The notes: generated by a model not told the origin, from the letters alone. 64,000 nt of DNA from Massilia sp. WG5 (GCF_001412595.2 NZ_CP012640.2:4278001-4342000); one strand, 5' to 3'; counted from the first letter of the stretch, positions 31,278 to 41,588 are shown. A program made the numbers and translations.

Positions 31278-31316
31278 GGGGTCAGAGCCCACCCGAGAAA
31301 ACCGGGATCTGACCCC
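31278..31316. repeat. Second REP-like GGGGTCAGA inverted repeat
   Basis: GGGGTCAGAGCCC (31278-31290) against GGGATCTGACCCC (31304-31316), 12 of 13 pairs. It shares the GGGGTCAGA core with 26238-26311 and lies between anmK and the M23 gene. Confidence 0.7.
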
Positions 31317-31330
31317 CGAAGTTGCCGAAA

Positions 31331-31365
31331 GAAAAACGCCTTGCACTGTGCAGTGCAAGGCGTTT
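31331..31365 (-). terminator. Terminator after the M23 peptidase gene
   Basis: Fifteen-bp arms AAACGCCTTGCACTG/CAGTGCAAGGCGTTT with a tight loop; the minus strand continues into TTTTT. Confidence 0.85.
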
Positions 31366-31394
31366 CATTCTATCTGCGAATCGGCTGAGGACGC

Positions 31395-32756
31395 TTAGCG
31401 GGCAGCCATTGCGTTGCCGGCCGGGTTCAGCAGCGAGAAGCGGTGCGACATCTCGGTGGCGGCCATGCGGAAGCGCGACAGTTCGCCGCTGTTCAGCGGC
31501 TGCGCCTGCAGGTTCTTCAGCTTCATCGGATCGGTTGCTTCGCCGCCGATACGGAATTCGTAGTGCAGGTGCGGGCCGGTGGCCCAGCCGGTCGCGCCGA
31601 CGTAGCCGATCACATCGCCCTGGTGCACCTTCTCGCCGCGGCGCAGGCCGCTGGCGAAGCGGCTCATGTGGCCGTAGGCGGTGCTGTAGTTCGACCAGTG
31701 CTTGAGCACGACCATGTTGCCGTAGCCGTTCGAGACGCCGGCGAAGTCGACGGTGCCGTCGCCGGCAGCGCGGATCGGGGTGCCCATCGGGGCCGCCATG
31801 TCGATACCCTTGTGCTGCTTCCAGACATTGAACACCGGATGCACGCGCATCGAGAAGCCCGAGGAGATGCGGGTGAAGGCGACCGGCGACTTCAGGAAGG
31901 CTTTCTTCAGCGACTGGCCGTCCAGGCCGTAGTAGCCGCCCTGGTGCGACTGCGGGTCTTCGTACCAGACCGACTGGTAGGCCACGCCGCGGTTGATGAA
32001 TTCGCCGGCCAGCACGCGGCCGGTGCGGACCATTTCGCCATCCTGCCAGAAGGTTTCGTAGACGACGTTGAAACGGTCGCCGCGCTTCAGGTCGGAGCGG
32101 AAGTCGATATTGGTCGAGAACATCTCGATGATCTGGTTGACCACCGTATCCGGGATCTGGCCGCCGTCGACGTTGGCGTCGGTGGCGGCATACAGCGAGG
32201 TGCTGATTTCACGCGAACGCATTTCGATGCGGCGCTCGAGTTCGGCCGGGGCCTTGGTGACGACGAACTTGTCGCCCTTGCGGCTCACGGTAACGGTATT
32301 GAACTGGTCCTTGTCGACGGCGATCGTGGCGCGCAGCGACAGCAGCAGGCCGTTCTCGTCGGTCTCGGCCTGGATGCGCTTGCCGGTCTTGAGGGAGAGG
32401 ATGCTGCGCGCCAGCTTGTCGCTGCGAACGAAAGCAGCTGCCTGCTGGTCGTCGATGCCAAGGCGGGTGAAGATGGAGCCCAGGGAATCGCCCGGACGGA
32501 TGCGCTCTTCGTGGATGAATTCCTGCTGGTCCTGCTGCAGCGCGGCGATCTGGTCGGCCAGGTTCGGCAGCTGCAGGTCTTGTGCGATGGACTTGACAGG
32601 GATGTCGGAGGCGTCCGGTGCGATCGGGGCAACTGCAGTCGCGCCGAAAGCACAGAGGGCCAGGGCAGCGGCGCCACCCGCGATGATGCGGGTTTTACGG
32701 CTGGTCTCTGCGAGACCGAACCAGCGCTTACCGGTGATTTTCTGTATTGGGTTCAT
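31395..32756 (-). CDS. Cell-wall M23 metalloendopeptidase
   Basis: A 453-aa membrane-anchored or exported protein: a transmembrane or signal segment at ~25-45, an OapA/LysM-like region with RPGDSLGSIFTRLGI (~92-106), a Csd3-like middle domain and a C-terminal M23 (LytM) domain at ~295-410. The zinc site is intact: His and Asp in HKGIDMAAP and HxH in GPHLHYEF. It resembles MepM-type DD-endopeptidases, which cut peptidoglycan cross-links to allow wall growth. It is divergent from tyrS, a conserved arrangement in betaproteobacteria. Confidence 0.94.
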   Translation of the reverse strand: MNPIQKITGKRWFGLAETSRKTRIIAGGAAALALCAFGATAVAPIAPDASDIPVKSIAQDLQLPNLADQIAALQQDQQEFIHEERIRPGDSLGSIFTRLGIDDQQAAAFVRSDKLARSILSLKTGKRIQAETDENGLLLSLRATIAVDKDQFNTVTVSRKGDKFVVTKAPAELERRIEMRSREISTSLYAATDANVDGGQIPDTVVNQIIEMFSTNIDFRSDLKRGDRFNVVYETFWQDGEMVRTGRVLAGEFINRGVAYQSVWYEDPQSHQGGYYGLDGQSLKKAFLKSPVAFTRISSGFSMRVHPVFNVWKQHKGIDMAAPMGTPIRAAGDGTVDFAGVSNGYGNMVVLKHWSNYSTAYGHMSRFASGLRRGEKVHQGDVIGYVGATGWATGPHLHYEFRIGGEATDPMKLKNLQAQPLNSGELSRFRMAATEMSHRFSLLNPAGNAMAAR

Positions 32757-32905
32757 GCAATCAGTTAAAATTTACCGCTTCACCGTCCCACGACCACGAC
32801 TTTTTCTTTTTGTTTTATTACTTGTTGTCTGTGAAACTTTTCATGCGGCAAGATTGACGGGATCGCGAATTATATCAAAATACGGGGTCCTACAACCGTT
32901 TTAGC

Positions 32906-32911
32906 TATACT
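32906..32911 (+). promoter_or_regulatory. Probable tyrS -10 box
   Basis: TATACT ending 13 bp before the tyrS ATG, so the leader would be about 7 nt or less. No clear -35. Confidence 0.4.
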
Positions 32912-32924
32912 CCTACAAGAATTT

Positions 32925-34199
32925 ATGACTTCTGCTGAGCTTTCTGGTAATGCCAAAACTGCAACTTCCGCCGGGGCCGCGGCTCTTCCCTTGAGCGATG
33001 CCGTCCAGGAAGCCCTTGCGATCACCAAGCGCGGTGTCGACGAACTGCTGATCGAGAGCGAATTCGCCCAGAAACTGGCGCGCTCCGAGCAAAGCGGCAC
33101 GCCGCTGCGCATCAAGCTTGGCCTCGATCCGACCGCGCCCGACCTGCACCTGGGCCATACCGTGGTGCTGAACAAGCTGCGCCAGCTGCAGGACCTGGGC
33201 CACCAGGTGATCTTCCTGATCGGCGACTTCACCTCGATGATCGGCGACCCGTCGGGCCGCAACGTGACCCGCCCGCCGCTGACCCGCGAGCAGATCGAGA
33301 CCAATGCGCAGACCTATTTCAAGCAGGCCTCGCTGGTGCTCGACCCTGCGCGCACCGAAATCCGCTACAACTCCGAGTGGTGCGACCCGCTGGGCGCGCG
33401 CGGCATGATCCAGCTGGCCTCGCGCTACACCGTGGCGCGCATGATGGAGCGCGACGACTTCACCAAGCGCTACAAGAGTGGGACTCCGATCTCGGTGCAT
33501 GAGTTCCTGTATCCGCTCATGCAAGGCTATGATTCGGTCGCTTTGAAAGCAGACCTTGAGCTAGGTGGAACGGATCAGAAATTCAACCTCCTCGTCGGTC
33601 GTGAGTTGCAAAAAGACTACGGCCAGGAGCCGCAGTGCATCCTGACCATGCCGCTGCTCGAAGGCCTGGACGGCGTCGAGAAGATGTCGAAGTCCAAGAA
33701 CAACTACATCGGCATCACCGAGCCGGCCAACACCATGTTCGGCAAGCTGATGAGCATCTCGGACGTCATGATGTGGAAGTACTACGAGCTGCTGTCCTTC
33801 CGCTCGATCCAGGACCTGGCGCTTCTACGCGCCGAGGTCGAGGGCGGGCGCAACCCGCGCGACGCCAAGGTCGCGCTGGCCCAGGAGATCGTGACCCGCT
33901 TCCACTCGGCCAAGGCGGCCGAGGACGCGCTGGCCGACTTCGTCAACCGCTCGAAGGGCGGGATCCCGGACGACGTCCCCGAAGTGAGCCTCGGCGGCGC
34001 CCCGCTGGGCCTGCCCCAGCTGCTGCGCCAGGCCGGCCTGTGCGCCTCCAGCTCGGAAGCGATGCGCATGATCGACCAGGGCGGCGTGCGCATCGACGGC
34101 ACGGTCGTGTCCGACAAGGCGCTGCAGGTCGAGGCCGGCACCTTCGTGCTGCAGGTCGGCAAGCGCAAGTTCGCGCGCGTGACCCTGGCCGCCGCATGA
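32925..34199 (+). CDS. tyrS: Tyrosyl-tRNA synthetase
   Basis: Charges tRNA(Tyr). The 424-aa product has the class I HIGH motif as HLGH (in [16 protein letters not shown]), the KMSKS loop as KMSKSKNNY (~249) and a C-terminal S4 RNA-binding domain (~355-415). An N-terminal extension of about 40 residues precedes the core; the overall form is the TyrZ-like type common in betaproteobacteria. No alternative start gives a better fit. It leads an apparent operon with dtd, the PEBP gene and the phosphatase gene. Confidence 0.96.
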   Translation: MTSAELSGNAKTATSAGAAALPLSDAVQEALAITKRGVDELLIESEFAQKLARSEQSGTPLRIKLGLDPTAPDLHLGHTVVLNKLRQLQDLGHQVIFLIGDFTSMIGDPSGRNVTRPPLTREQIETNAQTYFKQASLVLDPARTEIRYNSEWCDPLGARGMIQLASRYTVARMMERDDFTKRYKSGTPISVHEFLYPLMQGYDSVALKADLELGGTDQKFNLLVGRELQKDYGQEPQCILTMPLLEGLDGVEKMSKSKNNYIGITEPANTMFGKLMSISDVMMWKYYELLSFRSIQDLALLRAEVEGGRNPRDAKVALAQEIVTRFHSAKAAEDALADFVNRSKGGIPDDVPEVSLGGAPLGLPQLLRQAGLCASSSEAMRMIDQGGVRIDGTVVSDKALQVEAGTFVLQVGKRKFARVTLAAA

Positions 34200-34201
34200 T
34201 G

Positions 34202-34237
34202 CGGCTTGCAATGATCGGCTTGCAATGATCGGCTTGC
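34202..34237 (+). repeat. 14-bp tandem repeat over the dtd start
   Basis: CGGCTTGCAATGAT repeated 2.6 times. Each full copy carries an ATG. The first (34211) opens ATG-ATC-GGC-TTG-CAA-TGA, whose TGA overlaps the true dtd ATG at 34225. Confidence 0.75.
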
Positions 34238-34683
34238 TACAGCGGGTCACCCAGGCCAGCGTCGCCGTCGACGGCGAAACCATCGGCGCCATCCGGCATG
34301 GGCTGGTGGTGCTGGTCTGCGCGGAGAAGGGCGACACCGAGCGCGAAGCCGACGCCCTGCTGGCGAAGCTGCTGGGCTACCGCGTCTTTTCCGACGCCGC
34401 CGGCAAGATGAACCGCAGCGTCACCGACGTCGAAGGCGGCCTGCTGCTGGTGCCGCAGTTCACGCTGGCGGCCGACACCCGCTCCGGCACCCGGCCCTCG
34501 TTCTCGCCGGCGGCCGCGCCGGACGTCGGGCGCCGGCTGTTCGACCATGTCGTGCGCCAGGCGCGCGAGCGTCACGGTAATGTCGGGACCGGCAGATTCG
34601 GCGCCGATATGCAGGTGTCGCTGACCAATGACGGTCCAGTGACTTTCTGGCTTCGTATTGATCCACCCAAGGTTTCTGATTGA
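34225..34683 (+). CDS. dtd: D-aminoacyl-tRNA deacylase
   Basis: Removes D-amino acids, notably D-Tyr, wrongly loaded on tRNAs. The 152-aa product has the two Dtd signatures: [10 protein letters not shown] (~77-86) with the conserved Gln-Phe-Thr, and the cross-subunit Gly-cisPro motif in NDGPVTFWL (~136-144). It follows tyrS in the same operon, 25 bp after its stop. The start is set by family alignment; a tandem repeat makes a short overlapping ORF just before it. Confidence 0.96.
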   Translation: MIGLLQRVTQASVAVDGETIGAIRHGLVVLVCAEKGDTEREADALLAKLLGYRVFSDAAGKMNRSVTDVEGGLLLVPQFTLAADTRSGTRPSFSPAAAPDVGRRLFDHVVRQARERHGNVGTGRFGADMQVSLTNDGPVTFWLRIDPPKVSD

Positions 34684-34737
34684 AACCGTTGCGGGCGGCG
34701 TCGGTCAATCTTACAGGTGCGAATGGAGGGTAGGGCG

Positions 34738-35406
34738 ATGAACATCTGGAGCGATTCCTTTACCGAGGGCGGTCCGATCCCGCCGCGCTGCGCGTTCGCC
34801 GAGATCGATCCCGGCCGCCATGTCAAGCTGTCGAGCAACCGCAGCCCGCACATCGCCTGGGACGACGTGCCGGCCGGCGCCGAGTCGCTGGTGCTGCTGT
34901 GCCACGACCTCGACGTGCCGACCGACGGCGCCGACGTCAACAAGGAAGGCAGGACGGTGCCGGATGCCTTGCCGCGCACCGACTTCTATCACTGGTCGCT
35001 GGTCGACATCCCGGTCGTCCTGGACTCCTTCGCCGAGGGCCTGTTCTCGGACATGGTGACCCCGGGCGGCAAGAGCGGGCCGCTGGTGCCGTTCACGATC
35101 AAGAACGGCACCGAGCACCAGCTCCGCCACGGCATCAACGACTACACCAGCTGGTTCGCGAACGATCCCGACATGGTCGGCGAGTACTACGGCTACGACG
35201 GCCCCTGTCCACCCTGGAACGACGAACGGGTGCATACTTACGTGTTCACGCTGTATGCGCTCGACATCCCGCGCCTGCCGCTGACCGGGCGCTTCACCGG
35301 CCGGGAAGCGCGCCTGGCCATTACCGGCCATATCCTCGACGAGGCCCGGATCTACGGCGTGTATTCGCTGAATCCGGACATCGCCGCCACCATCATCGAC
35401 AAGTAA
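34738..35406 (+). CDS. YbhB/YbcL-family (PEBP-like) protein
   Basis: A 222-aa protein of the phosphatidylethanolamine-binding/Raf-kinase-inhibitor-like fold. The ligand-pocket segments LLCHDLDVP, FYHWSLVDIP and YDGPCPPWNDERVHTYVF (His, Asp-Pro) are clear. The role of bacterial members is not established. No signal peptide, so cytoplasmic. GGAGGG precedes ATG 34738 and decides it over an in-frame start at 34717. The phosphatase gene follows after 3 bp. Confidence 0.9.
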   Translation: MNIWSDSFTEGGPIPPRCAFAEIDPGRHVKLSSNRSPHIAWDDVPAGAESLVLLCHDLDVPTDGADVNKEGRTVPDALPRTDFYHWSLVDIPVVLDSFAEGLFSDMVTPGGKSGPLVPFTIKNGTEHQLRHGINDYTSWFANDPDMVGEYYGYDGPCPPWNDERVHTYVFTLYALDIPRLPLTGRFTGREARLAITGHILDEARIYGVYSLNPDIAATIIDK

Positions 35407-35409
35407 TAA

Positions 35410-36051
35410 TTGAACAAGATTATCCTGATTCGCCATGGCGAAACCGCCTGGAACGCGGAACGCCGCCTGCAGGGCCACCTCGACATCCCCCTGAACGACG
35501 AAGGCGAGCGCCAGGCCCGGCTGCTGGCCGAGGCGCTGGCGCCCGAAGCGATCGACCTGCTGGTGTCGAGCGACCTGCAACGCGCCCGCCAGACGGCCCA
35601 GGCCGTGGCCACGCTGCGCGGCATGCCGCTGCTGGTCGAACCCGGCCTGCGCGAGCGCTGCTACGGCGGTTTCGAAGGCCTGCTGTACAGCGAGATCGAA
35701 CAGCGCTTCCCCAGTGAGTTCGCCGCCTGGCAGGCGCGCGACATCGATGCAGTTTTGCCAAGTGGTAAAAATTGCGGCGAATCCTTCCGCCAGTTCTACG
35801 CCCGCGCCACCGAAGCCATCCTGGGCCTGGCCAGCGCGCATCCCGGCCGCACCCTGGCGCTGGTGGCCCACGGCGGGGTGCTCGAGTGCGCGTACCGGAT
35901 GGCCGGTAATCTGCCGCTGGAAACGCCGCGCGACTTCAAGGTCTACAACGCCAGCATCAACCGTTTCCGCGTCGACGGCGGCAGGCTGGTTCTGGAGAGC
36001 TGGGGCGAGGTATCCCACCTGCGTCCGGCCCTGCTGGACGAGTTGGCCTGA
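35410..36051 (+). CDS. Histidine phosphatase family protein (GpmB/CobC-like)
   Basis: A 213-aa phosphatase of the phosphoglycerate-mutase superfamily. The catalytic His is in IRHGETAWN (~9), with a second Arg in SSDLQRARQT, the acid Glu in LRERCYGGFEGL and the second His in VAHGGVLE. The substrate could be 3-phosphoglycerate or a small phosphoester; members are often misannotated as mutases. The start is TTG at 35410, 3 bp after the PEBP stop, so it is probably coupled. It is the last gene of the tyrS operon. Confidence 0.9.
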   Translation: MNKIILIRHGETAWNAERRLQGHLDIPLNDEGERQARLLAEALAPEAIDLLVSSDLQRARQTAQAVATLRGMPLLVEPGLRERCYGGFEGLLYSEIEQRFPSEFAAWQARDIDAVLPSGKNCGESFRQFYARATEAILGLASAHPGRTLALVAHGGVLECAYRMAGNLPLETPRDFKVYNASINRFRVDGGRLVLESWGEVSHLRPALLDELA

Positions 36052-36167
36052 GCTCAACCAGAAGAAATATGCCAAATTCGCAACACACGAAAAAAAGTGT
36101 GCTGATAAATTGAGCAGCGCTTCGGGTAAAATAGCGAGTTCCCGATTTTTCTTCTGGTTTTTCTTCC

Positions 36168-37193
36168 GTGCAAATTGGTCCTTATACGCTGCGCAATAAT
36201 GTTTTCGTCGCCCCGATGGCCGGGGTGACCGACCGTCCGTTCCGCCAGCTGTGCAAGAAGCTCGGCGCCGGCTATGCGGTGTCGGAGATGGCGGCCTCGA
36301 ATCCGCGCCTGTGGGCCAGCGAAAAATCCTCGCGCCGCATCGACCATGCGGGGGAAATGGAGCCGAAGGCGGTGCAGATCGCCGGCGCGGTGCCGGAAGA
36401 ACTGGCCGACTGCGCCAGGTTCAACGTCGACCGCGGCGCCCAGATCATCGACATCAATATGGGCTGCCCGGTCAAGAAGGTCTGCAACAACTGGTGCGGT
36501 TCGGCCCTGCTGCAGCACGAAGACCTGGTCCAGCGCATCCTGGAAGCGGTGGTGAAGGCGGTGGACGTCCCGGTGACGCTCAAGTTCCGCACCGGCTGGG
36601 ATCGCCAGAACAAGAACGCCCTGAACATCGCGCGCATGGCCGAGCAGGCCGGCATCGCCATGCTGACCCTGCATGGCCGCACCCGCGCCGACGGCTACAA
36701 GGGCGATGCCGAATACGACACCATCGCTGCGGTGAAGGCGGCGGTGTCGATTCCGGTGGTGGCCAACGGCGATATCACGACGCCGGAAAAGGCCAGGTTC
36801 GTGCTCGACCATACGGGCGCCGATGCCGTCATGATCGGGCGCGCGGCCCAGGGCCGTCCCTGGATCTGCCGCGAGATCGATCACTACCTGCGCACCGGCG
36901 CGCACCTGCCGGCGCCGCTGGTCGAGGAAGTGCGCGAACTGATGAACGAACACCTGCCGGCCCACTACGCTTTCTACGGCGAATACCTGGGCGTGCGCAC
37001 GGCCCGTAAGCACATCGGCTGGTATGTACAAGACCTGCCCGGCGGTGAGGAATTCCGCCAGCGCATGAACTTGCTGGAATCGACCGCCGAGCAGCTGGCG
37101 GCCGTCGACGAATTTTTCAAATCGCAACAGCGCTATGGCGAGCGGTTACAATACCGGCCCGCGCTTTCCGAACACATCGCGATCGCAGCATAA
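36168..37193 (+). CDS. dusB: tRNA-dihydrouridine synthase B
   Basis: FMN enzyme reducing specific uridines in the tRNA D-loop. The 341-aa product has the TIM-barrel start VFVAPMAGVTDRPFR, DINMGCPVKKVCNNWCGSAL with catalytic Cys (~108), KFRTGWD and HGRTR. Start GTG at 36168 (MQIGPYTLRNN), matching the family. It is upstream of fis, with which it forms an operon in many proteobacteria. Confidence 0.96.
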   Translation: MQIGPYTLRNNVFVAPMAGVTDRPFRQLCKKLGAGYAVSEMAASNPRLWASEKSSRRIDHAGEMEPKAVQIAGAVPEELADCARFNVDRGAQIIDINMGCPVKKVCNNWCGSALLQHEDLVQRILEAVVKAVDVPVTLKFRTGWDRQNKNALNIARMAEQAGIAMLTLHGRTRADGYKGDAEYDTIAAVKAAVSIPVVANGDITTPEKARFVLDHTGADAVMIGRAAQGRPWICREIDHYLRTGAHLPAPLVEEVRELMNEHLPAHYAFYGEYLGVRTARKHIGWYVQDLPGGEEFRQRMNLLESTAEQLAAVDEFFKSQQRYGERLQYRPALSEHIAIAA

Positions 37194-37270
37194 AAATAGT
37201 AGTAGAAAAACAAAAATAATCGGAGACAGGGCTGCCAAAAGCGGCACCATTAACCAAGGTGAAGTAGCAC

Positions 37271-37504
37271 ATGAGCAAAGAGAGTATCCAGGAAGTCGTT
37301 CAGAAAAGCCTCGAAGATTATTTCAACGACCTGGGCGAGCAAAAACCGACGAATATCTACGACATGATGCTCCTGACCGTCGAAAAACCGATCCTGCAAG
37401 TCGTGATGACGCGCGCTGAAGGCAATCAGTCGCATGCCGCGCAGATGCTGGGCATCAATCGCAACACCTTGCGCAAGAAATTGCAGGAGCACGGGCTGCT
37501 GTAA
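37271..37504 (+). CDS. fis: DNA-binding protein Fis
   Basis: Small nucleoid protein that bends DNA and activates rRNA and other growth-phase promoters. The 77-aa product has the helix-turn-helix SHAAQMLGINRNTLRKKLQEHGLL at its C-terminus. It is shorter than enterobacterial Fis (98 aa), which is normal in betaproteobacteria, and lacks part of the N-terminal beta arm. It lies 77 bp after dusB and 95 bp before purH. A GC-rich hairpin after its stop (37507-37526) may attenuate transcription into purH. Confidence 0.95.
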   Translation: MSKESIQEVVQKSLEDYFNDLGEQKPTNIYDMMLLTVEKPILQVVMTRAEGNQSHAAQMLGINRNTLRKKLQEHGLL

Positions 37505-37599
37505 ACGCCGGCGGGAAGGCCGGCGTGCGAACGTGCGCCGGCCTTGCCCGGCGTGGTTAATATGCATGCCCGCACCGATTTTTATCAACAGGCCTTCCC

Positions 37600-39186
37600 A
37601 TGATCAAACAAGCCCTCATCTCCGTTTCCGATAAAACCGGCGTGCTCGATTTCGCACGCGCGCTGTCCGCGCTCGGCGTGAACATCCTGTCGACCGGCGG
37701 CACCGCCAAGCTGCTGCAAGACAATGGCGTGCCCGTCACCGAAGTCGCCGACTACACGGGTTTCCCGGAAATGCTCGATGGCCGCGTCAAGACCCTGCAC
37801 CCGAAAGTGCACGGCGGCATCCTGGCGCGGCGCGACCTGCCGGAACACGTCGCCAAGCTCGAAGAGCACGGCATCCCGCAGATCGACATGGTGGTGGTGA
37901 ACCTCTACCCCTTCCAGGCGACCGTCGCCAAGGAGCAGTGCTCGCTGGAAGACGCGATCGAGAACATCGACATCGGCGGCCCGACCATGTTGCGCTCGGC
38001 GGCCAAGAACCACCGCGACGTCGTCGTGATCGTCGACCCGGCCGACTATGGCGTCGTGCTGGCGGAAATGAAGGGCACGGGTACGCAAGCGGGCGATGTC
38101 GGCTACGACACCAAATTCCGCCTGGCGACGAAGGTGTTCGCCCACACCGCGCAGTACGACAGCGCGATCACGAATTACCTGACCAGCCTGGGCGAAGACA
38201 AGCAGCACGCCACCCGCGCGACTTACCCGCAGACCCTGAACCTGCACTTCGAAAAGGTCCAGGACATGCGCTACGGCGAAAACCCGCACCAGAGCGCCGC
38301 CTTCTACCGCGACCTGGCCCCGGCCGCCGGCAGCCTGGCCAACTACCATCAGCTGCAGGGCAAGGAACTGTCGTACAACAATATCGCCGACGCCGACGCC
38401 GCCTGGGAATGCGTCAAGTCGCTGGGTGGCTTCGACCAGCCGGCTGGCTGCGTGATCATCAAGCACGCCAACCCCTGCGGCGTGGCAATCGGCGCCGACG
38501 CCCTGGACGCCTACCAGCGTGCGCTGAAGACCGACCCGACCTCGGCCTTCGGCGGCATCATCGCCTTCAACGTGCCGGTCGACGGCCGTGCCGCGGAAGC
38601 GATCTCGAAACTGTTCGTCGAAGTCGTGATCGCCCCGGTGTTCACGCCGGAAGCGCGCCAGCTCATGGCGGCCAAGCAGAACGTCCGTCTGCTGGAAATC
38701 GCGCTCGGCGACGGCCAGAACCCCTTCGACGTCAAGCGCGTCGGCGGCGGCCTGCTGGTGCAGTCGCCGGATGCGAAGAATGTGCTGCCGGCCGACCTGC
38801 GGGTGGTGTCCAAGAAGCAGCCGACCCCACAGCAGCTGCAGGACCTGATGTTCGCCTGGCGCGTCGCCAAGTTCGTGAAATCGAACGCGATCGTGTTCTG
38901 CGCCAACGGCATGACCCTGGGCGTGGGCGCCGGCCAGATGAGCCGCATCGACTCGGCCCGCATCGCCTCGATCAAGGCCCAGAATGCCGGCCTGTCGCTG
39001 GTCGGTTCGGCGGTGGCGTCGGACGCCTTCTTCCCGTTCCGCGACGGCCTGGACGTGGTGGTCGACGCCGGCGCGAGCTGCGTGATCCATCCGGGCGGCT
39101 CGATGCGCGACCAGGAAGTGATCGACGCGGCGGACGAGCGTGGGGTGGTGATGCTCTATACTGGTACGCGTCACTTCCGTCACTGA
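37600..39186 (+). CDS. purH: Bifunctional AICAR formyltransferase / IMP cyclohydrolase
   Basis: Catalyses the last two steps of IMP synthesis. The 528-aa product has an N-terminal cyclohydrolase (MGS-like) domain (~1-150, with STGGTAKLL and [12 protein letters not shown]) and a C-terminal formyltransferase domain (~200-528) with the catalytic Lys-His in [11 protein letters not shown] and [10 protein letters not shown]. Length matches PurH. It follows fis in an order shared by many betaproteobacteria. Confidence 0.97.
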   Translation: MIKQALISVSDKTGVLDFARALSALGVNILSTGGTAKLLQDNGVPVTEVADYTGFPEMLDGRVKTLHPKVHGGILARRDLPEHVAKLEEHGIPQIDMVVVNLYPFQATVAKEQCSLEDAIENIDIGGPTMLRSAAKNHRDVVVIVDPADYGVVLAEMKGTGTQAGDVGYDTKFRLATKVFAHTAQYDSAITNYLTSLGEDKQHATRATYPQTLNLHFEKVQDMRYGENPHQSAAFYRDLAPAAGSLANYHQLQGKELSYNNIADADAAWECVKSLGGFDQPAGCVIIKHANPCGVAIGADALDAYQRALKTDPTSAFGGIIAFNVPVDGRAAEAISKLFVEVVIAPVFTPEARQLMAAKQNVRLLEIALGDGQNPFDVKRVGGGLLVQSPDAKNVLPADLRVVSKKQPTPQQLQDLMFAWRVAKFVKSNAIVFCANGMTLGVGAGQMSRIDSARIASIKAQNAGLSLVGSAVASDAFFPFRDGLDVVVDAGASCVIHPGGSMRDQEVIDAADERGVVMLYTGTRHFRH

Positions 39187-39190
39187 TCGG

Positions 39191-39224
39191 GCGTCACGCG
39201 TGGGCACATGGTGCCCACCCTACG
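39191..39224 (+). repeat. 34-nt intergenic repeat unit, copy 1
   Basis: Begins GCGTCACGCG and ends GCCCACCCTACG; the inner TGGGCAC/GTGCCCA forms a hairpin. Related 34-nt copies lie at 52785-52818 (inverted) and 52832-52865. It sits 4 bp after the purH stop. Confidence 0.8.
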
Positions 39225-39307
39225 GTCGTGGTGACAAACGCACCACGACCTGTGTTTTTGCACAGTATTTTTCCCACGAAATACGCCAGCCGGTATAACA
39301 TTCGATA

Positions 39308-39844
39308 ATGATTATTCTCGGCATCGACCCGGGCCTGCGCACGACGGGGTTCGGGGTCATCGAAAAACACGGGCACCGGCTGCGCTACATCGCTTCCGGC
39401 ACCATCAAGACCGGCACGGAAGGCGCCTTGCCGCCGCGCCTGAAGATCATCCTGTCCGGCGTCACCGAAGTCGTCGCCACCTACAAGCCGGCGTGCGCGG
39501 CCATCGAACGCGTCTTCGTCAACGTGAATCCGCAGTCGACCCTGCTGCTCGGCGCGGCGCGCGGCGCCGCCATCGCGGCCCTGGTCGGCGCCGACCTCGA
39601 CGTCGGGGAATACACGCCGTCCGAGGTCAAGCAGGCCGTGGTCGGTTCCGGCAAGGCCGTCAAGGCCCAGGTCCAGGAAATGGTGGCGCGCCTGTTGAAG
39701 TTGCCGGGCCTGCCCGGCTCGGATGCCGCCGACGCCCTCGGCATCGCGATCTGTCACGCCCACGGCATGGATGCGCTGGCGCTGATCGGTGCGCTGGCGC
39801 CGGAAAAGCAGGCCCTGCACATGCGGCGCGGCCGCCTTGTTTAA
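39308..39844 (+). CDS. ruvC: Holliday junction resolvase RuvC
   Basis: Endonuclease that cuts Holliday junctions in recombination repair. The 178-aa product has the catalytic acidic set: Asp7 in [12 protein letters not shown], Glu in AAIERVFVN (~68) and the C-terminal [13 protein letters not shown] (~139-151). First of the ruvC-ruvA-ruvB group, 24 bp before ruvA. Confidence 0.97.
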   Translation: MIILGIDPGLRTTGFGVIEKHGHRLRYIASGTIKTGTEGALPPRLKIILSGVTEVVATYKPACAAIERVFVNVNPQSTLLLGAARGAAIAALVGADLDVGEYTPSEVKQAVVGSGKAVKAQVQEMVARLLKLPGLPGSDAADALGIAICHAHGMDALALIGALAPEKQALHMRRGRLV

Positions 39845-39868
39845 CCACCAACCATTGAAAGTTCAGCG

Positions 39869-40447
39869 ATGATCGGTCGTCTCTCCGGCGTACTGCTGGA
39901 AAAGAATCCCCCGCAAGTGCTCGTGGATTGCCAGGGCGTCGGCTACGAGGTCGACGTGCCGATGGGCACTTTCTACAACCTGCCGCACACGGGCGAGAAG
40001 GTGGTCCTGTTCACGCACTATGTGGTGCGGGAAGATGCGCACCTGCTGTTCGGCTTCGGCTCGGCCAACGAGCGCGCCGTGTTCCGCCAGCTGATCAAGA
40101 TCACCGGCGTCGGCGCGCGCACCGCGCTGGCCATCCTGTCCGGCATGTCGGTGGCCGACCTGGCCCAGGCCGTGACCCTGCAGGAAGCCGGGCGCCTGGT
40201 CAAGGTCCCCGGCATCGGCAAGAAGACCGCCGAGCGCCTGCTGCTGGAACTGAAGGGCAAGCTGGGCGCCGATATCGGCGCGGTCGGCGGCGCCGTGCAG
40301 GACGACGCCCAGGCAGACGTGCTCAATGCGCTGCTGGCCTTGGGGTATTCTGACAAGGAAGCGCTGGCCGCCATCAAGAATATGCCGGCCGGGACCAGCG
40401 TTTCCGAGGGTATTAAACTGGCGCTGAAATCGCTGTCCAAAGCATAA
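39869..40447 (+). CDS. ruvA: Holliday junction branch migration protein RuvA
   Basis: Binds four-way junctions as a tetramer and recruits RuvB. The 192-aa product has an N-terminal OB fold ([15 protein letters not shown]), two helix-hairpin-helix motifs ([13 protein letters not shown] and [16 protein letters not shown]) and a C-terminal RuvB-binding domain (~145-192). Between it and ruvB lie two hairpins (40455-40471 and 40470-40497) with no T-run. Confidence 0.97.
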   Translation: MIGRLSGVLLEKNPPQVLVDCQGVGYEVDVPMGTFYNLPHTGEKVVLFTHYVVREDAHLLFGFGSANERAVFRQLIKITGVGARTALAILSGMSVADLAQAVTLQEAGRLVKVPGIGKKTAERLLLELKGKLGADIGAVGGAVQDDAQADVLNALLALGYSDKEALAAIKNMPAGTSVSEGIKLALKSLSKA

Positions 40448-40517
40448 TCCGTCGCCCCGCCTGCGCGGGGAGTCGTTTCCGGCAATGCCGGGAACGACAA
40501 TCATTTGACTGACACAT

Positions 40518-41588
40518 ATGAGCATCCAGACCGACAACTTCACCGAGCAGCGCATCATCGATGCCGCGCCGGCCTCGCCGAACGAAGAGGCGATCGAGCG
40601 CGCGTTGCGGCCCAAGCACCTCGACGAATACGTCGGCCAGTCGAAGATCCGCGACCAGCTCGAGATCTTCATCTCGGCGGCCCGCAAGCGCCGCGAAGCG
40701 CTCGACCACACCCTGCTGTTCGGCCCGCCGGGCCTGGGCAAGACCACGCTGGCCCACATCATCGCGCGCGAGATGGGCGTGAACCTGCGCCAGACCTCCG
40801 GTCCGGTGCTGGAGCGTCCCGGCGACCTGGCCGCGCTGCTGACCAATCTCGAAGCGAACGACGTGCTGTTCATCGACGAGATCCACCGTTTGTCGCCGGT
40901 GGTCGAGGAGATCCTGTATCCCGCGCTCGAGGACTACCAGATCGACATCATGATCGGCGAGGGTCCGGCCGCGCGTTCCGTGAAGCTCGACCTCCAGCCG
41001 TTCACGCTGGTCGGCGCCACCACCCGCGCCGGCATGCTGACCAATCCGCTGCGCGACCGCTTCGGCATCGTCGCCCGCCTGGAGTTCTACAACGTCGACG
41101 AGCTCACCAAGATCGTGACCCGCAGCGCCGCCCTGCTGGAGGCGCCGATCAACGAAGAGGGCGCGCGCGAAGTCGCCAAGCGCGCGCGCGGCACGCCGCG
41201 TATCGCCAACCGCCTGCTGCGCCGCGTGCGCGACTATGCGGAAGTGAAGGGCACCGGCGAGATCACCAAGGACATGGCCGACCGCGCGCTCAAGATGCTC
41301 GACGTCGACACCGTCGGCTTCGACGTGATGGACCGCAAGCTGCTGGAGGCGGTGCTGTTCAAGTTCGCCGGCGGCCCGGTCGGCATCGGCAACCTGGCGG
41401 CGGCGATCGGCGAGGCTGCCGATACCATCGAGGACGTGCTGGAACCCTACCTGATCCAGCAGGGCTACCTGCAGCGCACCCCGCGCGGCCGCATCGCCAC
41501 GCCGCTGGCGTACAAGCATTTCGGTGTCGCCGCGCCGCGCATCAGCCCCACCGGCGACCTGTGGGACAACCTGCAAGGTTCAACCTGA
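40518..41588 (+). CDS. ruvB: Holliday junction branch migration helicase RuvB
   Basis: AAA+ motor that drives branch migration with RuvA. The 356-aa product has Walker [15 protein letters not shown] (~71-84), Walker [10 protein letters not shown], sensor GATTRAG and a C-terminal winged helix (ending [16 protein letters not shown]). Start [11 protein letters not shown]. Its stop is 31 bp before the YaiI-family gene. Confidence 0.97.
   Translation: MSIQTDNFTEQRIIDAAPASPNEEAIERALRPKHLDEYVGQSKIRDQLEIFISAARKRREALDHTLLFGPPGLGKTTLAHIIAREMGVNLRQTSGPVLERPGDLAALLTNLEANDVLFIDEIHRLSPVVEEILYPALEDYQIDIMIGEGPAARSVKLDLQPFTLVGATTRAGMLTNPLRDRFGIVARLEFYNVDELTKIVTRSAALLEAPINEEGAREVAKRARGTPRIANRLLRRVRDYAEVKGTGEITKDMADRALKMLDVDTVGFDVMDRKLLEAVLFKFAGGPVGIGNLAAAIGEAADTIEDVLEPYLIQQGYLQRTPRGRIATPLAYKHFGVAAPRISPTGDLWDNLQGST

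Noticed and set aside
40448..40517. Terminator between ruvA and ruvB
   Set aside because: Two hairpins are present but neither is followed by a T-run; the genes are probably still co-transcribed.
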